Source: Tieghemiomyces parasiticus | Lineage: Eukaryota > Kickxellomycota > Dimargaritomycetes > Dimargaritales > Dimargaritaceae | NCBI GenBank assembly: GCA_027575765.1 | Contig: JANBPT010000016.1 | Span: 62,001-126,000 of the forward strand | Direction of reading: 5' to 3' | DNA: 64,000 nucleotides | In this document: in pieces, positions 47,731-57,348 of the stretch | Position numbering within the stretch: the stretch's first letter is position 1 | Layout of the letters: each line of letters opens with the position of its first letter | Position numbers and translations under genes: made by a program | The notes under the pieces: model-generated | Databases searched by the model: none | Told to the model about the DNA's origin: nothing | Seen by the model: the letters and a program-made list of their open reading frames with translations, nothing else

Positions 47731-48340
47731 TTACCATAGGGCCGTAGCACCGCCAGACTGGTAGCAGGATCCCCCCCGTAGGCAGGATAAAAAGATGAAA
47801 GGGTGGGGTGGGGTGGTAAATTAGTAGGTGGGCCGGAACACAGCTACAACCCAGGGCTATGTCTTCCCTATCCGCCCCTGGTATGTTCCAAGCTGACTAA
47901 GCATGTGTCGGGTTGCGTTGGCTGGACCATCGAAGGCCGGAAGGCGTCACCAACCCAGGCCGAAGTATTAACTTACCTCGATAGCTTCCATTTCCGCTGC
48001 GGAAGGGCCCGGAGACCGGTACTTGGCCGGCAGTTCGCTGAAGTCAATGGCCGCTGTGACGGAGGAGGCCTTCCCCGACGACTTAGCCGTAGACTTGGAA
48101 GTAGTCACCTGTGCTCCTTCGTCTGAAAGCAGCGAAAGGGCAGACGAGGAGCCGGCAGACGGACGAGGGCGGGAGTGAAGAGAGGATAAGTGAATTCTGT
48201 CAAAATTCGTGTGGTGAAGGGAAATACCCGCAAGAGAGGGCTCCAAAATGACACCCGCTCTACTAAACTCGTTGTGGGCTGTGCGCACCTGGGACACCCA
48301 GGTAAGCGTCCCTCCCCGTCGTACCTTTGTGAGTCAGCAT
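47731..48340 (-). CDS. 62-residue protein from three small exons
   Basis: Assembled from splice signals: exons 48340-48325 (16 bp), 48122-47977 and 47757-47731 (27 bp), 189 bp in total, with introns of 202 and 219 bp. The first junction gives G|AC (Asp), the second is phase 0. Acceptors are tttcag and ctaccag; the last intron carries a perfect CTACTAAT branch-point sequence followed by a C/T tract. The product starts MLTHKDEGAQ, has a Ser/Thr/Lys stretch, then IDFSELPAKYRSPGPSA and EMEAIESGGATALW at the C-terminus. The segment from residue 31 onward looks like a conserved small-protein motif, with a compact helix then a Gly pair, but I cannot name the family. There is no signal peptide or membrane segment. 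The first exon is the least certain. Confidence 0.5.
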
Positions 48341-50065
48341 GCGGCGGGGCCCCAGGAAGCGGATGAGTGGTACATGCTTGTGGGGGGTGATGACAGCGAG
48401 GCGGACGGTGGTGGGCAACATGGTATACAGATTATTTCAACGGGTCTGGCCAAGGTCGCGAGAGCTCGCAGCAGTGAATCTACTTGGAAGAAAGAGGAGG
48501 AGGCGACAAAGCGGGCACGTAGCTATGGAAAGTACGTAACGCGGTGAAATGAGGTATAACCAGACACAGACCGGGTGCAAAAGGTGGAAAATTGTGAATG
48601 GGGGAGCTTGGTAGCACATTCATGATCGACCGCGACGGGCCAAGGCAGATCCGCGCCGCAGGCGGTGGGCCAAGAAGGGAGGGAGGGCCACAGCGCGAGA
48701 AGGCAGAGCAAGCCGGCCGCTGACGCGGCCTAATTTTTGGACCGTGGTCCGTTGTCACCTGAACGGCTCAGTTCAGCAAGCCTATCGTGGAGGAGTGGCG
48801 TGCCCCTCCCAAACATTACCTTACGCTATACAATATCTCAAGGGAAGTAGGAGTATTTGGTAATAAGTGACGCTGTCGCCACCTACTTCACTACACGACA
48901 CTAAAGGTGTTTTAGGTTGCACTTTAAGTCTGAACCTCCAGAGCTATAGGATTTCCTGGGAAAAAGCTCACCCAGCTGCTAGCTATTTCGTAGAATTACA
49001 GTTTATTGTGTCAAATGATACCTACCTACAACTTAAGAATTACGTCAGATGCCTGCCAGCTGAAAAAAATGTCAGCTTGACTACAGATCTGGCCCAAACA
49101 CTCAGATACCAAATCTAACAGTCAACAACATCGCATTTAGCCGTGTTTGTTGAAACCAACTCCAACGACACTTACCTTAAACGAGGGGCGTGAGTGACCA
49201 GGGCACATTAGTTTGACTTTCTGTCAACGTGCTGACGGGTACGGCGACCAGATAACATGACGCCTATATTCACCGACATGTCTTCGTCGTCGCCAAGAAT
49301 AGATTGCGAGATAAGATGGCAAGGACCGGTTGCGTACATCCACCACGCGGATGTCTTCCATAGACTATGTGACCTTTGGTGAAAGAAAAGCTCATGCCTG
49401 CGGATGCTTTCTCGCTCTCGCTCTCTAAACTAAATCCATACGCGATTCCTGTTAATCTGGGCAGCTATCCATCGTGGGTCTCCTCTCATATTCCGGCCAT
49501 TTGAGGGCCGACTGGTGTCCCGAACATTCCACTAGAACTGGTAGCCACGCTTATGTTTCACGGCCAATCTCGCTAGACTGAATGCGAATGGGTCGTGCTA
49601 TAAAAAAAATCCTTGGGCAACGCTGAACTCAAGACATCGGCGCACCAGAAACCTTGCCGATGATGCAGACGGGAGAAGGAACGAAGGGTGCGGGACCTTG
49701 GTGCTGACAGCCGGTACGGAACGATTGTATTTTTACTGAACTATGCAACGAACGCGACGCAACGGGCACGGTGACGCGATAGAGACGAGAGTCATGGCGA
49801 CGCTAAGACACGGTTTACCTGCTGACTCGCTGATAAGAGGTCCATACTGACCAACATTCGCGAAGTAGGAGAGGCGCCATGAGATAGCCAACCTGGTTAC
49901 ACCGAAGGCGCCGGAGTGAGAATAATAACTGAACAGGGAGTCCGCGACAGAAATGATAACGAATTCGGAAGAGGTATCGATGGGAATAACGAAGCACGGT
50001 AATCAAGAGTTACAACATATCTAGCGACCGGCCTTCACCACTAGATATGTGCACGATGCACCTCC
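48341..50065. other. Spacer with an AT-richer island
   Basis: 1.7 kb without a supported complete gene. At 48867-49118 an AT-richer open frame reads beta-domain-like protein and may be a gene relic (listed separately). The rest shows nothing recognisable. Confidence 0.5.
48867..49190 (+). pseudogene. Possible relic of a beta-sandwich repeat protein
   Basis: The plus-strand frame 48867-49118 has no natural ATG but reads SYRISWEKAHPAASYFVELQ and later SNDTYLQLKNYV, reminiscent of a fibronectin-III-type strand pattern. After its stop, the same frame reads VFVETNSNDTYLK at about 49150-49185, so SNDTYL recurs in frame 150 bp later (tcaaatgatacctac and tccaacgacacttac). Base composition is clearly more AT-rich than the known exons. 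It could be a decayed gene, an exon of a transferred gene, or chance. Confidence 0.25.
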
Positions 50066-50818
50066 TTAGTTCCAGGGCTCGTCAGCACCCCCAGCGGGGC
50101 GGGGACTGGCGCTGCGCTCGGCTACCACTGGCGAACGGGAACGCTCGCGACGGGGCGGGGAACGGTCATCGCGGCGGGGTGGGGAGCGGTCATCGCGACG
50201 GGGCGGGGAACGGTCATCACGACGGGGTGGGGAACGGTCATCGCGACGGCCGTCCGACCGCGAGGCGCGAGGGGCCGGGGAACGGTCGCCACGACGGCGC
50301 GGAGAGGAATCACGGGGAGGGGAGCGGCCACGGCGGCCACCGCCGTAAGGGGAGCGGGAACGGCGACCATAAGGCGAGCGGGAACGGCCACGGCGGGGAG
50401 GCGAGCGACCGCGACGGTCATCGTAGTCACGACGGCCACCGTAACCACGGCGATCATCATCGTAGTCACGACGGCTGGAGCGGTAGTCGTTGCTGCGGCG
50501 GGGGTCGTCGGGGCACTCACGGGCGAAGTGGCCTGGGCGGCCACAGCTGAAGCAACCGCTGTGGCCTTCACCATCGCGTCGGGGTGCGCGGTTGGATTTG
50601 GCGTAGTCAACCGCTAAGTGGCGGCCGCACAGTTGGAGGTCGGCGGTCTTTCGGAAGCAAGCCTCGGCGTCGCGGATATCGCGGAACTCCACGAAGGCGA
50701 ACCCATTCCGTTTGATCTCGATGCGGATGATTTCACCAAACCGGCCGAACTCTTCCTCGAGATCACGACGGGTGATTTCGTACGAAATGTTACCAATGAA
50801 AAGGGTGGTGTTGGACAT
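50066..50818 (-). CDS. SR splicing factor: RRM, CCHC zinc knuckle, RS tail
   Basis: A 250-residue protein of the SRSF7/RSZ type. The RRM covers 4-72, with RNP2 LFIGNI and RNP1-like NGFAFVEF. A zinc knuckle CFSCGRPGHFAREC is at 89-102 with C-x2-C-x4-H-x4-C spacing. The tail from about 108 is Arg/Ser/Asp/Tyr-rich and includes four perfect DDRSPPRR octapeptides at 193-224. It is expected to be nuclear, binding pre-mRNA and acting in splicing and export. The ATG at 50818 was chosen because RRM homology begins at once (MSNTTLFIGN); the frame remains open upstream to 51058 but there encodes a Pro/Ser/Phe-rich string typical of the pyrimidine-rich leaders here. The upstream plus strand is GAGA-rich. 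Confidence 0.93.
   Translation of the reverse strand: MSNTTLFIGNISYEITRRDLEEEFGRFGEIIRIEIKRNGFAFVEFRDIRDAEACFRKTADLQLCGRHLAVDYAKSNRAPRRDGEGHSGCFSCGRPGHFARECPDDPRRSNDYRSSRRDYDDDRRGYGGRRDYDDRRGRSPPRRGRSRSPYGRRSRSPYGGGRRGRSPPRDSSPRRRGDRSPAPRASRSDGRRDDRSPPRRDDRSPPRRDDRSPPRRDDRSPPRRERSRSPVVAERSASPRPAGGADEPWN
50130..50250 (-). repeat. 24-bp tandem repeats encoding DDRSPPRR
   Basis: On the plus strand the unit resembles cgacggggcggggaacggtcat and repeats about four to five times with small changes. It encodes the four DDRSPPRR copies of the SR factor. Confidence 0.9.
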
Positions 50819-53073
50819 GATGATAGATGGAGATGTACGATTGGATATAAAAGATAAAAATAAGCGCGGTGCGAATGGGGGGACACGCAGATGGTGTAAA
50901 AAAAATGCCACGCAAATCGACGAGAGAAAAAAAAGGGTCGCTTGAGAAGTGCTGAGAGAGGGAGAGAGAGAAGGAAAGGACACGCGCGAGGTGGATGTGG
51001 GAAGGGTAACGGTTGGGGCCAACAGGACTTTTGGGAAAGGATGGGTATTTTTACCCAACCAACAAGCTAAAAAAAAAAACTTTTGGGAAAAAAATAAGTA
51101 GGGGACAGGCTAGCTGTATAGCGCTGCCACAGCAGGTAGTTTGGAGCACATACACGATGGCTGTTCACATCGACTGGCCAATCACAACGCGCCTACCGCC
51201 AGCTAAGGGGACATAATAAAGGGGGGCAGGCGACCATATTGTGATGGGGAGAATCACTAATGTGACGCGCCCGGGGTTTACTTGACCTACACAAACTACG
51301 TAGTCCGCTGTGCTCCCTAACTGAGCAAGACTGCATAGAGATCGTTAAGTTTTTTCCCCCGCATATCCGAGAAGCCTATGTTGACGGTCGATTTTGGCAG
51401 GTTAACGACCCCGGCTAGGAAGGGTTGGAAGTAGAAGAAAGTGGATCGGTACACTGTAGTGGACATGTGATCACCCTACGTGAATTGCCCTGACGGCCTC
51501 AGGCTTATCGTGTATCTTTCAGGGGGATCAATTAAAACGCTGCTGAGGCTTCTATCTTTCTACACGGAATAGAGAGTCGAAAGCGGGATGTTAAGGCAGG
51601 GACAGAGGGGGTGGTATGATCCATCAAGAGGCAGTTTCATTACGGTGAATTATCACAGAGACGGCATACGCATGGGAGGGGAGGGGTGGCAACCGTTCGA
51701 TGTATACCAGATAGCTGTCAGACGGGCAATGTATGCGCGCATGTATGTATGGAATAAGCGAACCACCTGTGTTGGAACTGCTTGTGACCCGAGACTAGCA
51801 CCTTTGCGACATCGCCCAGCATGCACACGTCCCAGCAATGTTTACCGGCTGCAAGATGGCACATTCTATGGAGCACGGAAGTTTGCCATTCCTCCGCCCT
51901 TCCCCTTTGGCTGTGAAGCACTACGAGAGCACCCTCGGCTCGTGCCGTGCATATGCTTTGGCCAGCGGGTCACACTGGACCAAAATTGTGGGACCTCCAG
52001 CGGATCCCAACTGTCGGAAACACTACCCGACGCAACACCTTCACGAGACGATACGCCAACGGAAGGCTATGTCGCAGAAAGGTACGTTACGGCCTACTCG
52101 GGACGAGGGAAACACAGGAGCGGACGAAGTAAGTCCCTAACTTGGTACTTAATCCAGGTTTGGCGTTCGTCCGATTGGTGGATAGACGAACCAGTGTGAC
52201 GGCCGGGTGTCCAATCGAGCTGAAGCACCAAGTAGTTGTATGGAAAATAATCTAGTTGGTGGGTCGGCCCTGCCGCGTGCCCAGCCTGATTTCCCACTCC
52301 CACATTACCCGGTCCGTCCATACAAGGACCATGCGGGTAGATATTGGCTGATACCTAGTCCACAGCCACAGCCACGCAGCTTGGCTGACGCGCTCTCTTG
52401 GTTCTGTTTCGCCCAACGGCCGAAAGGAAGGCAATTTCGTCGCGACATACCAGGAAAACGGAAAGGATAAGGGGTACCTAATTTACCGGCCGAGCCGCCT
52501 ATTGCATCAATTAGGTACTGTTTGTTCACTTCTAACCTCCTGGTTCGATTTTCGAGGATAGTCTAGATTGCCCTCTCGTCTCTTTACCTGCCCAGTAGCG
52601 CCACTCACGCACCTGGTGGTGCGCTGCTCGGCTGGCCCTCCAACGTCTAGAACATATCCCTCACATGTGCTGCAAGGGCCCCTCGCCATCCCCTTACTAG
52701 CGGTCCACTTATTTTGGTCACTCCTGGGTGGAAGGAGATGAGGGGCTGGCAGAGCAACTGGTTTCGGGGATTACGGCAGGAGTATGTGCTACCAATCGAG
52801 GGCACCCCACGTACAGCCTATTGACGGCACGTCACGTACGGCCCAATTTTTAATGTCGTCAGCCCACCACCGCCGACGGATAGAGTGGGTGGTATAACGG
52901 GTAGGAGCAGGCACTGGTCAAAGTCAAACTTGGGTTACATATTTATAAAATGGAGGAGGGGGGGGGCGGTTGAGACCCACGATGGGCCCGTCCGAATTCA
53001 ATCGGCCCTTACCGCGAGCTGGCCAGCACATTCTGCCTAAGGGGATCTAACGTAATGGTGGGGGGGAGGTTGA

Positions 53074-53223
53074 TCAAACCGTCGAAACCTGTGGGTCGGG
53101 ACCAGTAGCCGGACGAGAGAGGCCCGGTGGCTTCACGGCCAGTCGATAACGTCGGGAGTTATGCAGAGCCAACAGGGGGGTTGACGACGACTGGACACTG
53201 ACAGTCGCCACGTTGGAGGCCAT
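53074..53223 (-). CDS. Short candidate coding exon (49 codons)
   Basis: An ATG in strong context (GCTGCCATGGCC) opens a 49-codon frame starting MASNVATVSVQSSSTPL and containing ALHNSRRYRLAVKPPG. Codon use resembles local exons. No family is recognised and no further exon could be joined, so it may be spurious. Confidence 0.2.
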   Translation of the reverse strand: MASNVATVSVQSSSTPLLALHNSRRYRLAVKPPGLSRPATGPDPQVSTV

Positions 53224-53379
53224 GGCAGCCACTTCCGGACGCGCTGGTTGGCCGAGAACAACCCGCTTCTCTCTTTCTGGACATGGTGCGTACCTTAGGG
53301 GTCGGGTTGCGCGGAGCATCGGCCCCTCGTGGATAAGCCAATCCACCTCGTTATGTCTGGGCGACCCAGCATTATCCGG

Positions 53380-53479
53380 CCTGCATATTGGTCCTCCACA
53401 TCGGGGGAGCATACACCATGAAACCCGCCATCACCCAGCTCGTATATTGGTTCCCTACTCTCGGGGAGCCTACACCTTG
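53380..53479. repeat. Imperfect direct repeat, two copies of about 40 bp
   Basis: Copy 1 (53380-53420) contains gcatattggtcctc and gggggagcatacaccatg; copy 2 (about 53438-53479) contains gtatattggttccc and cggggagcctacaccttg. The copies start 59 bp apart. Function unknown. Confidence 0.7.
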
Positions 53480-54746
53480 TGTCGGCCTACCTGGACCATC
53501 ACCCCATAGCTCGCCATCCACGCTGCTTCCCCCATTCACACTAGGCACGTTTGTGGGCACTGTGTGGTTGGCATCCGCCGCCGATTTTCCGTGAGGATTC
53601 CCGCGCGGACTACTGTCCTATTTCTGGGGACGATCGCATGGCTATATGAAGCCGAGCCCCGCCGCTACGCCCCCCCTCTCGCCCATTCGTTTTCGGTTTC
53701 TATCGGGTAAACTTGTTTTTCCACTTTGGCCCATATTTTATCACTTATGCTGCACATGGCGTAAGCCCGTCCTCCCTTCTATCCGACTGGCGCCTATATT
53801 TATTACCCCAACACCCTTCGCACAATTCCGCCGTTACAGTATCCATTGTCTCGTAGCCCAGCTTATGCCGCTGGTCATCTGCCTCCACAGCCTCAGCTCG
53901 GATACCCCCTTCCCCTACATCAATAATATCTCCTCCCTTGCCTTCTCGACCTGCGTCATCGGATTAGTTTTTGCATCTTCCCCATGTCACCACTTGCCCC
54001 TATTCCCACCATCCTCCATATCTGATGACCACTTTGGATACCAGTTTTTGACTCCACGTTCCCCCCCAGTTTTTCACTTCTGTCTTTCTCGCACCCATAG
54101 ACTTTCACCTCCTTGCAACTTGTATTATCCCCTGGCTACTCTGCATGCGCCCATAGCACGTGCCCGTCACACTTGATTGGCAGTACCAGCCTTCGCTTAC
54201 GCTCCCCGCCCGCACCCTTCCCCGTTGCTCCCTTGAAGCCTAATTCAACCTTTCCCCTTTTCTCCGAGCCTGCGTGGTTTGTCCGTATTAACTGTATTTC
54301 GCCGGCCTTTGCTGCCGGCACTGATACCCTCCCCCCTCTCCTCTGTTCGCTTGCCAGAACAATGATGCCCTGCCGGTGCTGAATAACCTGGGCCCCACCT
54401 TCCGTTGTCGTGGTATCTTATTGTGTTTGCGTACATATACACGCCTGTCGCCCCGACTGCCCCCCTTCAAGGCCACAACTCTTTGGAGCCCTTACTACAA
54501 TACTCTGTTTTAACCCAGCTCCGCCGTTCCTCCGCTTTAGTTTTATCCTTGCTTTATACGTCACCGACACCTCTCCTCGGAATCTGCTTTGTCTGTCCAG
54601 AAACCTTTCAGCAGTACCTCACGAGGCCCATTCCGTGCTTGGCCCCACGGTCAATCTCCACTCCCCCTATTGTGCAGGATACGTTGTAGGGCATCACCTA
54701 TAATCCCTAACCCGCCAAATCGAACCGGACACCTTCCCTCGCCGGT

Positions 54747-56202
54747 ATGGCCGCCGGTCTGTCCCCTGACGCTCTGTCCGGCCTGGCCTCCTTCCTGCGC
54801 AGCCGGCCGCAGTACGAAGATTATCGCTTCGACTTGCAAATCGTCCAGCAGCCCATCCGTGCCCGCATGTGCGGCTTCGGTGACAAGGATCGCCGGCCGT
54901 GCACCCCTCCACCCATTCTCAAACTCATAGCGTATGACAAAGCCGGCCGACCAGTTGACCCTAGGTAAGTAGCGCTCTGCCCGTCCGCCAGGGTGAGTAC
55001 ACAAGGTCACTGGCCCATAGTTCCGCTGCGCCAGGAACACAGTCGAGGCCTTAGGTCGCCACGTTGTCCCTCAGGTACCACCATGCCGGTGGAGGCCGTC
55101 CCCTTTAAGCTCTGCTGTCTCAGGAGTGAGAGGCCGAGGGAATAGCACGACCAAAGCGAGCCGCCAAATCCTGATTACTCTCCTGTGTTGGGATACATTA
55201 TCGTTCCCCTCCGGGTGCCAGCCCTCCCCCCCCATCCTGAGCTTTTTTTCCTCAATTGGAGTACCCTATCCTTTTAGGGCATGGCGAGAGCCGATGGTGG
55301 CTCTTTTTTTAAAACCCCGCTCCCGTCCTCCCCATTGGGCGGCGGTGAGGGCCACTCGATACCTCCCGCCCTTTTGGTACCGAAAATGGACAAGGGGTGT
55401 ACCAACCACCATTACCACCGTACTACGGTTCATGTATTATTTGGGGGGGTTGCATTCCACAGTGAGACTAACAGTTAAGCCCCCCTCCTGCTCCCACTCG
55501 TCCCCCCCCTGGCCGGTCGTACTGATCCGGGCGTCTGGGTCACACGTTCACTCTATTCAACGGTACTGCGACGTGCACGTTTCCCACCCCCCCTACCTCC
55601 GCCTCATGCACAGTACCATTGATACGTCGTTCCTGGTAGTCCATGCCGACCTATGGTCCGCCGACGGCAAGGCCCAGCAGAACCTGGTCTTGCACCCGTC
55701 GCTAGCCAGCACTGGGGGGACCATACTCGATGGGGCCGACGACGACAGGGGCGCCCCGCCCGCCGTGGGGCCCAGTCCGCAGCCCTCCGCCGTCGGCACC
55801 ACCCCGCCCCAGCGCCCGGGCCTACTACCGCCCGGTAAGGCCATGGAGACCCGTAATCTCATCGGCTCTCCGGCCACCTCTGCCTGCAAGCTGTACGACA
55901 CGGAGAACCGTCTCGGCATCTTTTTCATCTTCCAGGACCTGTCCGTCCGGACAGAGGGCAACTTCCGGCTCCGATTCTCCTTCGTCGATATCGGCACCTC
56001 TGATAACCAGCTCACCATGGGTCAGGACTGCGTGCGGCAGGTAGTCCTCTCTGACGTGTTCACCGTATATTCGGCCAAAAAGTTCCCCGGCATGATCGAG
56101 TCTACCCCACTGTCCAAGTGCTTTGTCAAGCAAGGCATCAAAATCTCCGTCCGCCGGGAGAGCACCAAATCGTCGGGCAAGGAACCCGACGACATGGAAT
56201 AA
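54747..56202 (+). CDS. velB: Velvet-domain regulator, VelB-like
   Basis: Exons 54747-54964 and 55614-56202 join as AG|T (Ser), giving 268 residues; the intron is 649 bp. The velvet domain fills most of the protein: FDLQIVQQPIRARMCGFGDKDRRPCTPPPILKLI near 28-62, SFLVVHADLWSADGKAQQNLVLHP after the junction, then NLIGSPATSACKLYDTENRLGIFFIFQDLSVRTEGNFRLRFSF and VYSAKKFPGMIESTPLSKCFVKQGIKISVRRE. A Pro/Gly-rich insertion of about 45 residues splits the domain, as in VelB. In ascomycetes VelB acts with VeA and LaeA, or with VosA, to couple development and secondary metabolism; partners here are unknown. No laeA-like gene is nearby. A long pyrimidine-rich leader precedes the gene. Subfamily is judged from the C-terminal block and the insertion. 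Confidence 0.92.
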
Positions 56203-57348
56203 AAATGAGGTCCGCCTGGGTCCCAGAGCCGTGTCCTCTCCCATTCCAGCCTGCCCCTTTTGATCCATATTCCGCTCCGTTCAAACCCACGGTTGCCTTC
56301 GTACTAAATCCCACTGTGCTAATTATGTTTGGGATTAAAATGGGAGCGCTGATTGGGGGGTACAAATGTCCCTTTCGAGATGGATGGTCGTGTTGAACCA
56401 AGGTGCCTTCCTGGTCGGGGAACTCCGGGTTTAATATATATATGTATAATATGAGAACATGATATTAACGTACAACTGGATGCAACTAGGACAATACGAT
56501 GGCTGATTGAATGTCATCGAACATAAGGGTCTGGAGAAATAATGTATGCTTACAAAGTTTAGAACCTTCTTTGAGATGGACGCAGAGACATCTTTCAACA
56601 CTCTGCATTTTATATCCTTCCCATCGGACATTAATCTGATGTTCCGTCGTTATCCTTGCTTCTTCATTTTTATGTTTGAACACCAGGGAGGTTGGCGGAC
56701 ATACAGCTAACTGGTCAGGTCACAGGGCTCAAGGCGCATCGGCTGTACTCGCCATCTGCTCGCAAATGTTGAGCGGCTGCTGCCCCACCCTCCCCTCCGC
56801 TACTATTGATGTCCCAAATCATTGTGCCTTGATTTTTCCATCCGAGTGTTTATTTTAGGCCCTATCTTCCCCGTTTACTTTGTCGGACAAGTGATGGCTC
56901 GGTGGTAACCATGCGCACCCTCCCCCAACCTCGTTAATTTCCGGGGGTTATCCTTATTCGTAAATATGACTATCGCCTACATGGTATGTGCACTGAAATG
57001 AATTTTTAATCGCTCTCGTGCGTACATGAGGGTGGGTTGTATGTCTGGTAGGCCTGGTTCTGTAGTATTGGTTGCGGCTAGAATAGCTGGGCGTCCACAA
57101 GGTAATACCATACATATGTAGTAGCTTACATACGCAAAGGACCCGGCTGTTGATCCCATCCCTAACCTACGGGGACCATGTAGCAATGATTAGGCATCCC
57201 AGGTTAAAAGTAGTGCTCCCTCGGAATGACCAAAGCCCAGGGCACATACCGTGAGTGGCCGATCCATAGCAACTCTGAAATTATCTTCTAATACCTCTGT
57301 CTACATGCTTGTCGTCCTCATTCACGTTCACCCTGCTACCGTAGTCGG
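56203..57348. other. Spacer after the velvet gene
   Basis: 1.15 kb, AT-richer at 56430-56700, where only short overlapping frames occur on the minus strand. No gene is supported. Confidence 0.6.

Larger units (their letters stand above)
50819..54746. other. 3.9-kb gene-poor region upstream of the velvet gene
   Basis: No strongly supported gene. An open frame of 203 codons at 51588-52199 (plus) has no recognisable protein character and is within chance for this window. A short minus-strand candidate lies at 53074-53223 and a direct repeat at 53380-53479. From about 53640 to 54746 the plus strand is pyrimidine-rich and leads into the velvet gene. Confidence 0.5.

Noticed and set aside
51588..52199. 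Open frame of 203 codons on the plus strand
   Set aside because: Amino-acid order looks random, no motif is recognised, and one frame of this length is about what chance allows in 64 kb of this composition.
53646..54176. Open frame of 176 codons upstream of the velvet gene
   Set aside because: A Pro/Ser/Leu/Phe-rich string produced by pyrimidine-rich DNA; better explained as leader sequence.
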